From: Flavobacteriales bacterium
Lineage (GTDB): Bacteria; Bacteroidota; Bacteroidia; Flavobacteriales_D; Sanyastnellaceae
Length of the DNA: 12,391 bases
Direction of reading: 5' to 3'
Assembly: GCA_027488055.1 (NCBI GenBank)
Contig: JAIYCK010000415.1
Location: 1-12,391 of the forward strand
In this document: piece by piece, positions 6,718-12,391 of the stretch
Layout of the letters: every line of letters begins with the position of its first letter
Numbering within the stretch: position 1 is the stretch's first letter
The notes under the pieces: model-generated
Seen by the model: only the letters and a program-made list of their open reading frames with translations
The model's database searches: none
What the model was told of the DNA's origin: nothing
Made by a program: the position numbers and the translations under genes

Positions 6718-7317
6718 ATGACTACGCTGCCTCAAAAAGTAAAATCAGTGATGCGTGTGTACCAACAATTGGACAAAGACATCGCTCGTTTTCAGGATAA
6801 AAGCAAGCTGAGTTGCCTCAGTGGTTGCGGTGAATGCTGTAAAAAACCTGACATTGAAGCTGGAATTGTTGAGTTTCTTCCGCTGGCATTGGAACTCTAT
6901 GATCGTGGAGAAGCAGAATCCACACTGGAACAACTTCAAAGTAGTACTAGCTCCCTATGCCATGCCTTTCGTCCGAATGTGACTTCTTTTGGAGGACTTT
7001 GCAATGAATACCCCCACCGCGGCTTGATCTGCCGTTTATTTGGTTTTACCGCTCGCGTCAACAAAGAGGATCAGAAAGAATTGGTCACCTGCAAATACAT
7101 CAAAACGCAACAAGCGGCCGAATATCAGGCAGCCATCGACGGAATCCGAAAAGGCGACAAGGTGCCGATTATGAGCGAATATTATTACCGTATGCAAAGC
7201 ATTGATCCAGGTTTGCAGGGATTCTATCCAATCAATGAGGCCATCAGCAAGGCCATCGAAATGGTATTGCATTACTATGCTTATCGCAAGCGAAGGAAAC
7301 CAAAGAAGGTGAGCTAA
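6718..7317 (+). CDS. YkgJ-type CxxCxxCC cysteine-cluster protein
   Basis: This 199-residue protein of the zinc/iron-chelating YkgJ family (Pfam PF03692) has no well-established biochemical role. The metal-binding signature is C33-x3-C37-x2-C40-C41, with further Cys at 81, 95, 105 and 125. The second motif reads YPHRGLICRLFGF (98-110); many relatives have RP where this one has RG. There is no signal peptide or membrane segment, so it should be cytoplasmic. The C-terminus is basic (YRKRRKPKK). It starts 2 nt after xerD, so it is probably in the same transcript. The function of the bound metal cannot be told from sequence. Confidence 0.88.
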   Translation: MTTLPQKVKSVMRVYQQLDKDIARFQDKSKLSCLSGCGECCKKPDIEAGIVEFLPLALELYDRGEAESTLEQLQSSTSSLCHAFRPNVTSFGGLCNEYPHRGLICRLFGFTARVNKEDQKELVTCKYIKTQQAAEYQAAIDGIRKGDKVPIMSEYYYRMQSIDPGLQGFYPINEAISKAIEMVLHYYAYRKRRKPKKVS

Positions 7318-7354
7318 GCACCGAACAAAGGCCTTTTGACCTTGTTATTGGGTT

Positions 7355-7816
7355 ATGCATATATTCAAGATTGAAACGACAACCCTGATCAAAGCGCCAA
7401 TTGAAGACGTTTGGGAATTTTTTTCCTCTCCAAAAAACCTCAATGAATTGACACCGCCAGATCTGTCGTTTGAGATACTAACAGACTTGGATCAAGTAAA
7501 GATGTATCCAGGTCTAATCATCAATTACAAGATACGCCCATTGCTCAATATACCATTGCGTTGGACCACCGAAATTACGCATTGTGAAACACCTCATTTT
7601 TTCGTGGATGAACAGCGCTTTGGTCCCTATGCATTCTGGCACCATCAGCATCGTTTTGAGCAAACACCAGAAGGCATTCGCATGACTGACATCGTGCATT
7701 ACGCCTTGCCCATGGGAATAATAGGTCGACTTATGAATAGCATGTATGTGCAACAGCGCGTACAATCCATTTTCGACTATCGTAACCAACGTATTTCGGA
7801 GATCTTCGGGCGTTGA
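7355..7816 (+). CDS. SRPBCC-fold ligand-binding protein
   Basis: This 153-residue protein has the START/polyketide-cyclase fold and resembles the COG4276 group. Visible marks are the N-terminal strand and helix IETTTLIKAPIEDVWEFFSSPKNLNELTPP (residues 6-35, with A14-P15 and the W20/F22/F23 aromatic run), the central WTTEIT strand, the FVDEQRFGPYAFWHHQHRF strand pair and the long C-terminal helix (about 134-150). Such folds hold a hydrophobic ligand in a pocket; relatives are often found fused to or near sugar-nucleotide epimerase-like proteins. No ligand can be named here. It lies 37 nt after the YkgJ-type gene on the same strand. No signal peptide is present. Confidence 0.85.
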   Translation: MHIFKIETTTLIKAPIEDVWEFFSSPKNLNELTPPDLSFEILTDLDQVKMYPGLIINYKIRPLLNIPLRWTTEITHCETPHFFVDEQRFGPYAFWHHQHRFEQTPEGIRMTDIVHYALPMGIIGRLMNSMYVQQRVQSIFDYRNQRISEIFGR

Positions 7817-8007
7817 GCCGATGCGACGTTCATAGCAAATACAATGACCATGTGAGCACCACCTCTCAAACATATCCAGCGTTATTAAGCCCCAAAGAGA
7901 ACACGAATTTGAGCTACATGTATGATCAGCGCGGCCTATTGGTGCTGCGACAGTTTTACAACGATCAAAACAAGGTCTTTAAGTCACTGGTCTACGAGTA
8001 TCATTGA
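7813..8007 (+). CDS. Doubtful small ORF (64 codons) with one YD-like repeat unit
   Basis: The frame begins with a TTG that overlaps the stop of the SRPBCC gene and ends 5 nt before the operon terminator. Later in-frame starts are GTG at 7852 and ATG at 7918. Residues 34-63 (SYMYDQRGLLVLRQFYNDQ, then YEY) fit the pattern YxYDxxGxLxxxxxYxxxxxxxxSxxYxY of single units in YD-like repeat proteins of Bacteroidota. Codon use resembles the neighbouring genes more than random sequence. It could be a real small protein, the remnant of a larger repeat protein, or a chance frame in the 3' untranslated region. No ribosome binding site was seen. Confidence 0.35.
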   Translation: MSRCDVHSKYNDHVSTTSQTYPALLSPKENTNLSYMYDQRGLLVLRQFYNDQNKVFKSLVYEYH

Positions 8008-8012
8008 GTCAC

Positions 8013-8041
8013 AAAAAAGGAGTGCTGTGCACTCCTTTTTT
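8013..8041. terminator. Bidirectional intrinsic terminator between converging genes
   Basis: A stem GGAGTGC (8019-8025) with GCACTCC (8029-8035), loop TGT, is flanked by six A on the left and six T on the right, so it has a U-tract on either strand. It starts 5 nt after the last plus-strand stop codon and 3 nt from the ettA stop at 8045, ending both transcripts. Confidence 0.92.
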
Positions 8042-8044
8042 GTG

Positions 8045-9733
8045 TTATCCACGCACCAATTTGCGGTATTTGATGCGATGCGGTGTGGTATCTCCCAGTC
8101 TTTTTTGTTTGTTCTCTTCGTATTCGCTGAAGGTGCCTTCGAAATAATACACTTGGCTATCTCCCTCAAATGCAAGGATGTGTGTACAAATGCGGTCCAG
8201 GAACCATCGATCATGTGATATTACGACTGCGCAACCTGCAAAGCTTTGAATCCCCTCCTCTAGCGCACGCAAAGTATTCACATCGATGTCGTTGGTAGGC
8301 TCATCCAACAACAACACATTCGCTTCTGTCTTCAAGGTCATGGCCAAGTGCAAGCGGTTGCGCTCTCCACCTGAAAGGACGCCGCATTTCTTTTGTTGGT
8401 CGGCACCTTGAAAATTAAACTTACTGCAATACGCCCTTGAATTGATGGTTTGACCTCCAATATCGATGACTTCATTGCCACCGCTAATGACTTCATATAC
8501 CGATTTTTCAGTATCGATTTCCTTGTGCGACTGGTCCACGTATCCCATGGCCACCGTTTCGCCAATGCGAATGTCCCCCTGATCTGGTTTTTCTTCATTC
8601 ATGATCATACGGAACAGCGTGGTTTTTCCAGCGCCATTTGGGCCAATGATGCCCACAATACCAGCAGGCGGCAATTTGAAACTCAGATTGTCAATAAGCA
8701 ATCTGTCTTCAAAGCCTTTTGAAACACCATTAAACTCGATCACGTCATTTCCGAGACGAGGTCCGTTGGGGATCGGAATTTCAAGCTTTGCCTCCTTTTC
8801 TCTTTCCCCTTCACTCATCATCCGATCGTAATTCTGCAAACGGGCTTTGTTTTTGGCATGACGACCCTTTGGGTTGGTTCGCACCCATTCCAACTCGCGC
8901 TCGAGAATCTTGCGACGCTTACTTTCGGTTTTTTCTTCTTGCGCAAGGCGCTTGGATTTTTGTTCCAACCATGAGCTATAATTCCCTTGATACGGAATGC
9001 CCTCTCCGCGATCCAATTCTAGAATCCATCCAGCTACATTATCGAGGAAATATCGATCGTGGGTCACGGCCAACACGGTACCTTGGTATTTGCTCAAATG
9101 TTGCTCTAACCAGAGCACGCTTTCAGCGTCCAAGTGATTGGTAGGTTCATCCAAAAGAAGTACATCTGGCTGTTGCAACAACAAACGACAAAGCGCCACG
9201 CGGCGTCTTTCACCTCCACTTAGCACGCCAATTTTTGCATCTTCTGGTGGACATCTCAAGGCATCCATTGCTACAGCTAATTTATTGTCAAGATCCCAAC
9301 CTCCGAGTGCCTCAATCTGATCTTGCGCAGCCGCTTGACGGTTCATCAGCGACTCCATTTTATCCGGATCATTGAGCACCTCTTCATCCATGAACATGGC
9401 ATTGACTTCTTCGTACTCTTTCAACGCATCGGTAATGGGTTTTACACCTTCCTCTACAATTTCGCGCACCGTTTTGTCATTGTCCAATTGAGGTTCTTGG
9501 GGCAAATAGCCGACGCTATAGCCTGGACTCCAAACCACATCTCCCTGATACTGTTGGTCCAAACCAGCAATGATGCGCATTACGGTGGACTTACCAGCAC
9601 CATTCATACCTAGAATGCCAATTTTAGCCCCATAGTAAAAACTCAGATATACATCTTTGATGATGTGTTTTCCCGTTGGAGTGTATTTATTTACACCTAC
9701 CATCGAAAAGATAATTTTCTTATCGTCACTCAT
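8045..9733 (-). CDS. ettA: Energy-dependent translational throttle protein EttA (ABC-F)
   Basis: This cytoplasmic ABC-F ATPase of 562 residues (E. coli EttA has 555) binds the ribosomal E site and gates the first elongation steps according to the ATP/ADP state. Domain 1 has Walker A GMNGAGKS (42-49), LSGGE (171-175) and Walker B LLLDEP with catalytic E196, then NHLD and the switch H225. The arm insertion lies about 95-140. The interdomain linker, about 243-325, is strongly basic and contains RTNPKGRHAKNKARLQNYDRM. Domain 2 has GPNGAGKT (364-371), LSGGE (453-457), LLLDEP with E478, and H507. The GWDLDNK and TPHRIKYRK segments are typical of EttA rather than Uup or YheS types. It has no membrane domain, so it is not a transporter. 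It follows the E1 gene after 25 nt without a clear promoter of its own and ends 3 nt before the shared terminator. Confidence 0.94.
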   Translation of the reverse strand: MSDDKKIIFSMVGVNKYTPTGKHIIKDVYLSFYYGAKIGILGMNGAGKSTVMRIIAGLDQQYQGDVVWSPGYSVGYLPQEPQLDNDKTVREIVEEGVKPITDALKEYEEVNAMFMDEEVLNDPDKMESLMNRQAAAQDQIEALGGWDLDNKLAVAMDALRCPPEDAKIGVLSGGERRRVALCRLLLQQPDVLLLDEPTNHLDAESVLWLEQHLSKYQGTVLAVTHDRYFLDNVAGWILELDRGEGIPYQGNYSSWLEQKSKRLAQEEKTESKRRKILERELEWVRTNPKGRHAKNKARLQNYDRMMSEGEREKEAKLEIPIPNGPRLGNDVIEFNGVSKGFEDRLLIDNLSFKLPPAGIVGIIGPNGAGKTTLFRMIMNEEKPDQGDIRIGETVAMGYVDQSHKEIDTEKSVYEVISGGNEVIDIGGQTINSRAYCSKFNFQGADQQKKCGVLSGGERNRLHLAMTLKTEANVLLLDEPTNDIDVNTLRALEEGIQSFAGCAVVISHDRWFLDRICTHILAFEGDSQVYYFEGTFSEYEENKQKRLGDTTPHRIKYRKLVRG

Positions 9734-9758
9734 AATGGAAAAGTTTTAAGATTCTAAT

Positions 9759-11765
9759 TTAAAAATTGAGTAGCTTTTTCATGGCTGCATCCAATTGGGC
9801 ATTCGCCAAATATTGTTTTTCGAGTTCTGCATTGAATGGAATAGGCGTATCCATGCTTGCACATCGCAACACAGGTGCATCCAAGTATTCAAAACAATGC
9901 TCCGTGATCAAGGCGCTGATTTCTCCGCCAATACCTCCAGTGAGGTTATCTTCATGCAACACGAGCACTCGTCCTGTCTTTTTTGCCGATTCGAAAATGG
10001 TTTTTGTATCCAATGGAGCAAGTGTTCTAAGATCAATCAAGTCTGCTTTCACATCCGCGTTTTGATCGAGGTAATGCATTGCCCAGTGTACGCCTAATCC
10101 ATAGGTTACAATGGTGCATTGTTGCCCTTCACGGACCTTGCGTGCTTGTCCAAATGGAATGGTATAAAACCCATCTGGGACTTCGTTGCTGATGCTTCGG
10201 TAGAGGGCTTTGTGTTCAAAAAACAATACCGGATTTGGATCTTCAAATGCTTGACACAAGAGTCCTTTCGCATCCTCAGGAAATGCAGGATAAGCGATTT
10301 TCAAACCAGCTACATGAAAGAACCATGCTTCGTTGCTTTGGCTATGAAATGGACCAGCTGCCACACTTGCACCGGTCGGCATGCGAACCACCACATCGGC
10401 ATTTTCATTCCATCGATAGTGGAGTTTCGCTAAGTTATTTACAATTTGATTGAAGCCACAAGTTACAAAATCCGCAAACTGCATTTCAACCATAGCCTTA
10501 TAGCCCTTCATGCTCAAACCAAGGCCAGCTCCTACAATGGCGGACTCGCATAGCGGGGTATTGCGCACCCGATCTTTGCCGAAATCATTTACGAATCCTT
10601 CCGTTACCTTAAACACACCGCCATATTCAGCGATATCTTGTCCCATGAGTACAAGGTTGTCATGGCGCTTCATGCTCAAACGCAGGGCGTCTGTGATCGC
10701 ATCAATGAAACGCAAATCCGTGCGGGTAGCAGTGGAAGGTGCAATTGCATTGTTGTCAAAGGGCGCGAATAAATCACTGCACTCCAATTCTGCGTCCGGT
10801 ACTATGTTGGGCTCATCGTAAGCTATTTTCAACGCGTCATTGATTTCCTTCTTGAGATGATTTCGAAGGTCCAACACATACTTTTCATCAATGATACCTT
10901 GCTCCAAAAGCCACCACTCGAAATTGGTGACGGGGTCTTTTTTCTCCCATTCCTCAATCAGGCCTTCAGGATAATACTTTGTACCACTTGCCTCTTCATG
11001 GCCGCGCAATCGGAAAGTCATAAACTCCATGATTATGGGCCTTGGACGCTGACGGATGGACTCCGCAGCCTTGGATACTGCATTGAAAACCTCGATGATA
11101 TTGTTTCCATCTACTTGTATTGCATCCTCAGCTGGAATGCCATATCCGATTGCTTTATCGATGAATTGCTTGCATCTAAATTGTTCGCGACTTGGGGTGC
11201 TTAGTCCCCATGAATTATTCTCAATACCAAAAATTACGGGCAGATCCCAGACAGCGGCCGTATTGAGGGCTTCATGAAAATCGCCTTCGCTAGCACCACC
11301 ATCACCACAAAACACAATGGTAGCTTTTTTCTGATTGGACAATTTATTCGCCAAAGCAATGCCATCTGCAATGCCAAGTTGTGGACCAAGATGAGAAATC
11401 ATACCGACCACATGGTGGGCTTTCGTGCCAAAATGAAACGAACGATCACGGCCTTTGGTAAACCCGTTCGCCTTGCCCTGGAACTGCGCAAACAATTGGC
11501 TCAGCTCCAATCCTCTTCCTGTAAAAACACCTAAATTACGGTGCATTGGAAGAATAAACTCTTCAGGTTGCATGGCTAAGGTCACTCCCACCGAAATCGC
11601 TTCTTGCCCATAGCTGCTGAACCACTTTGAGATTTTGCCCAAACGCAATTGACTGAGCATTTTCTCTTCGATCAAACGAGGTGTTAAAATAGCCTTATAC
11701 AATTCCAACAATTGGTTGTTGTTGAGGCCTGATTTTTTGAATTTAATGATGGGTTTCTGAGCCAT
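9759..11765 (-). CDS. Fused alpha/beta E1 of a 2-oxoacid dehydrogenase (branched-chain / 2-oxoisovalerate type)
   Basis: This thiamine-diphosphate enzyme of 668 residues decarboxylates a 2-oxoacid and passes the acyl group to the lipoyl E2. The alpha part (about 1-336) has the diphosphate site GDGGASEGDF (G154-D155-G156) closing with N183-N184. The beta part (about 348-668) has the PLCESAIVGAGLG segment with the conserved Glu (E407), GPFHSQSNEAWF and LHEDNLTGGIGGE. The subunits, separate in most bacteria, are joined here in the form widespread in Bacteroidota. The ATG at 11765 (MAQKPIIKF) is preferred over a TTG at 11786, which lies inside the palindrome. The substrate may be branched-chain 2-oxoacids or pyruvate; sequence alone does not settle it. 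E2 and E3 are not in the window. ettA follows after 25 nt. Confidence 0.9.
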   Translation of the reverse strand: MAQKPIIKFKKSGLNNNQLLELYKAILTPRLIEEKMLSQLRLGKISKWFSSYGQEAISVGVTLAMQPEEFILPMHRNLGVFTGRGLELSQLFAQFQGKANGFTKGRDRSFHFGTKAHHVVGMISHLGPQLGIADGIALANKLSNQKKATIVFCGDGGASEGDFHEALNTAAVWDLPVIFGIENNSWGLSTPSREQFRCKQFIDKAIGYGIPAEDAIQVDGNNIIEVFNAVSKAAESIRQRPRPIIMEFMTFRLRGHEEASGTKYYPEGLIEEWEKKDPVTNFEWWLLEQGIIDEKYVLDLRNHLKKEINDALKIAYDEPNIVPDAELECSDLFAPFDNNAIAPSTATRTDLRFIDAITDALRLSMKRHDNLVLMGQDIAEYGGVFKVTEGFVNDFGKDRVRNTPLCESAIVGAGLGLSMKGYKAMVEMQFADFVTCGFNQIVNNLAKLHYRWNENADVVVRMPTGASVAAGPFHSQSNEAWFFHVAGLKIAYPAFPEDAKGLLCQAFEDPNPVLFFEHKALYRSISNEVPDGFYTIPFGQARKVREGQQCTIVTYGLGVHWAMHYLDQNADVKADLIDLRTLAPLDTKTIFESAKKTGRVLVLHEDNLTGGIGGEISALITEHCFEYLDAPVLRCASMDTPIPFNAELEKQYLANAQLDAAMKKLLNF

Positions 11766-11775
11766 AATATGTGAT

Positions 11776-11791
11776 TTACCTTGCAAGGTAA
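11776..11791. promoter_or_regulatory. Perfect 16-bp palindrome upstream of the E1 gene
   Basis: TTACCTTGCAAGGTAA is identical to its reverse complement. It lies 10 nt before the E1 start codon. It could be an operator for a dimeric regulator, or form an 8-bp hairpin-like structure in the mRNA leader. The position close to the start codon suggests repression or control of initiation. No regulator is recognised nearby. Confidence 0.45.
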
Positions 11792-12220
11792 TTTATGAAA
11801 GCTGTTATTATACTAAGCGGGCAAAGGTGGCACTGAAAGAGCAAATAAAAAAGCTGCATTTTCAAAAAATACCAACCACCAAAGCATCGGCATTTTTCAT
11901 TTGGGAAACACCTTGTGATTGCAAGTTGATCATCATAAATCATTAAAAACGCGTCCAAATCGATGAATCCGATTCAAAAATTACAAATTTTGGAATAATT
12001 CCTATATCATACTTTTTACGTATAAACGTATTTTTATAGTGGTATTAACATTGCCACCCAGAGACGAGTACGATGATTCATCAATGATAATCGTGTTGTG
12101 ATTTTTTATGACTTAGCGAAAACACTCCTGCGCCGAAGCCGTTGTTTATCAACCCTTTGAGAGAAATTTTCGCACAACACTAAGTAATTTAATTTCAACA
12201 ACTAAACCGTCATCTAGATT
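11792..12220. other. AT-rich divergent intergenic region without a recognisable gene
   Basis: No convincing coding frame or RNA gene was seen here. Minor symmetric elements are TACGT-ATAA-ACGTA at 12017-12030 followed by five T, and the imperfect inverted ACGAT...ATCGT at 12070-12094. The first looks like a weak terminator on the plus strand, but no plus-strand gene in the window precedes it. An unrecognised small RNA or extended control region for either flanking gene cannot be excluded. Confidence 0.5.
11822..11829 (-). promoter_or_regulatory. Weak -7-like element for the E1 gene
   Basis: On the minus strand it reads CACCTTTG, one mismatch from TAnnTTTG at the first base. No TTG is found 17-23 nt upstream. 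It would give a leader of about 50 nt that includes the palindrome at 11776-11791. It is listed because no better promoter was found before E1. Confidence 0.25.
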
Positions 12221-12228
12221 TAACTTTG
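12221..12228 (+). promoter_or_regulatory. -7 element of the right-edge gene
   Basis: TAACTTTG fits TAnnTTTG and ends 16 nt before the ATG at 12245. This implies a leader of about 10 nt, like the GH13 gene. No clear TTG lies at 17-23 nt upstream. Confidence 0.5.
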
Positions 12229-12244
12229 TAAAAATCTTTGAAGA

Positions 12245-12391
12245 ATGGACAAAAATAGAATCCTTGGCGAGATTGAGACTCGTATGAAAAAAATTGAAGC
12301 CGAGTACAAGACTTTGGCGGAAGCACATGTAATGGTTTCTAAAACCTATCAGAAACCTGCTCTTAAACCACTCAACCTTAAAAACATAATA
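12245..12391 (+). CDS. Unrecognised protein, N-terminal 49 codons (partial)
   Basis: The frame is open from ATG at 12245 to the right edge. The visible part begins MDKNRILGEIETRMKKIEAE and is charged, with heptad-like spacing (I6, I10, M14, I17, Y21, L24) that suggests an amphipathic or coiled-coil helix over residues 4-30. A Lys- and Pro-containing segment follows (YQKPALKPLNLKN). There is no signal peptide. I do not recognise the family. The -7 element at 12221-12228 and the acceptable start support it being a real gene. Confidence 0.55.
   Translation, partial: MDKNRILGEIETRMKKIEAEYKTLAEAHVMVSKTYQKPALKPLNLKNII

Noticed and set aside
7318..7354. Imperfect inverted repeat (AACAAAGG with CCTTGTT) before the SRPBCC gene
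   Set aside because: The stem is short with a bulge and lacks a T-run, so it is not a credible terminator and too weak to call an operator.
7922..8218. 98-codon plus-strand ORF crossing the terminator into ettA
   Set aside because: It runs through the strong bidirectional terminator and overlaps the ettA 3' end. No recognisable protein features.
11766..11786. TTG-started 7-residue extension of E1
   Set aside because: It starts inside the palindrome and gives a weaker start than the ATG at 11765.
11776..11958. 60-codon minus-strand ORF upstream of E1
   Set aside because: Its Cys- and Phe-rich translation resembles no protein, it includes the palindrome, and no promoter or ribosome binding site supports it.

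Overview
The window looks like a chromosomal segment of a free-living, probably aquatic Bacteroidota, perhaps Flavobacteriales-like. The grounds are a type IX secretion (T9SS) C-terminal sorting domain, a SprB-type repeat and a GCTDP..NYD repeat in secreted proteins, a SusA-like GH13 enzyme, a fused alpha/beta 2-oxoacid dehydrogenase E1, promoters of the Bacteroidota form (TTG/TTTG, 17-23 nt, TAnnTTTG), and start codons that mostly lack a Shine-Dalgarno sequence. No mobile element, CRISPR array, tRNA or rRNA was seen.

Layout. (1) 1-932, minus: the N-terminal 310 residues of a large secreted adhesin-like protein that runs off the left edge, with its own promoter at 978-1008. (2) 1110-2870, minus: a secreted protein with four glycogen-binding-like (CBM48-like) modules and a T9SS tail, ended by a strong terminator at 1041-1070. 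(3) 2967-4847, plus: a periplasmic or lipid-anchored GH13 neopullulanase/cyclomaltodextrinase, divergent from (2). The two share a 96-bp control region with interleaved promoters and a near-palindrome. (4) 5002-8007, plus: a tight gene run of SRAP DNA-crosslink protein, XerD recombinase, CxxCxxCC cluster protein, SRPBCC-fold protein and a doubtful 64-codon ORF with one YD-like repeat. It ends at a bidirectional terminator at 8013-8041. (5) 11765-8045, minus: fused E1 followed 25 nt later by ettA, converging on the same terminator. (6) 11766-12244: a 479-bp divergent intergenic region with a perfect 16-bp palindrome close to the E1 start. (7) 12245-12391, plus: the first 49 codons of an unrecognised protein.

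How the genes fit together. Genes (2) and (3) look like a small alpha-glucan unit: an exported multi-module binding protein paired with an alpha-glucan hydrolase, without SusC/SusD in view. SRAP and XerD both act on DNA (abasic-site crosslinking; chromosome dimer resolution), but the rest of that run is not obviously related. E1 and EttA are housekeeping: acyl-CoA formation from 2-oxoacids, and energy-responsive control of ribosomes.

Most of the window is ordinary core genome. The parts most worth a second look are the four-module Cys-rich protein and its shared control region with the amylase, the adhesin at the left edge, the YD-like small ORF, and the palindrome before E1.
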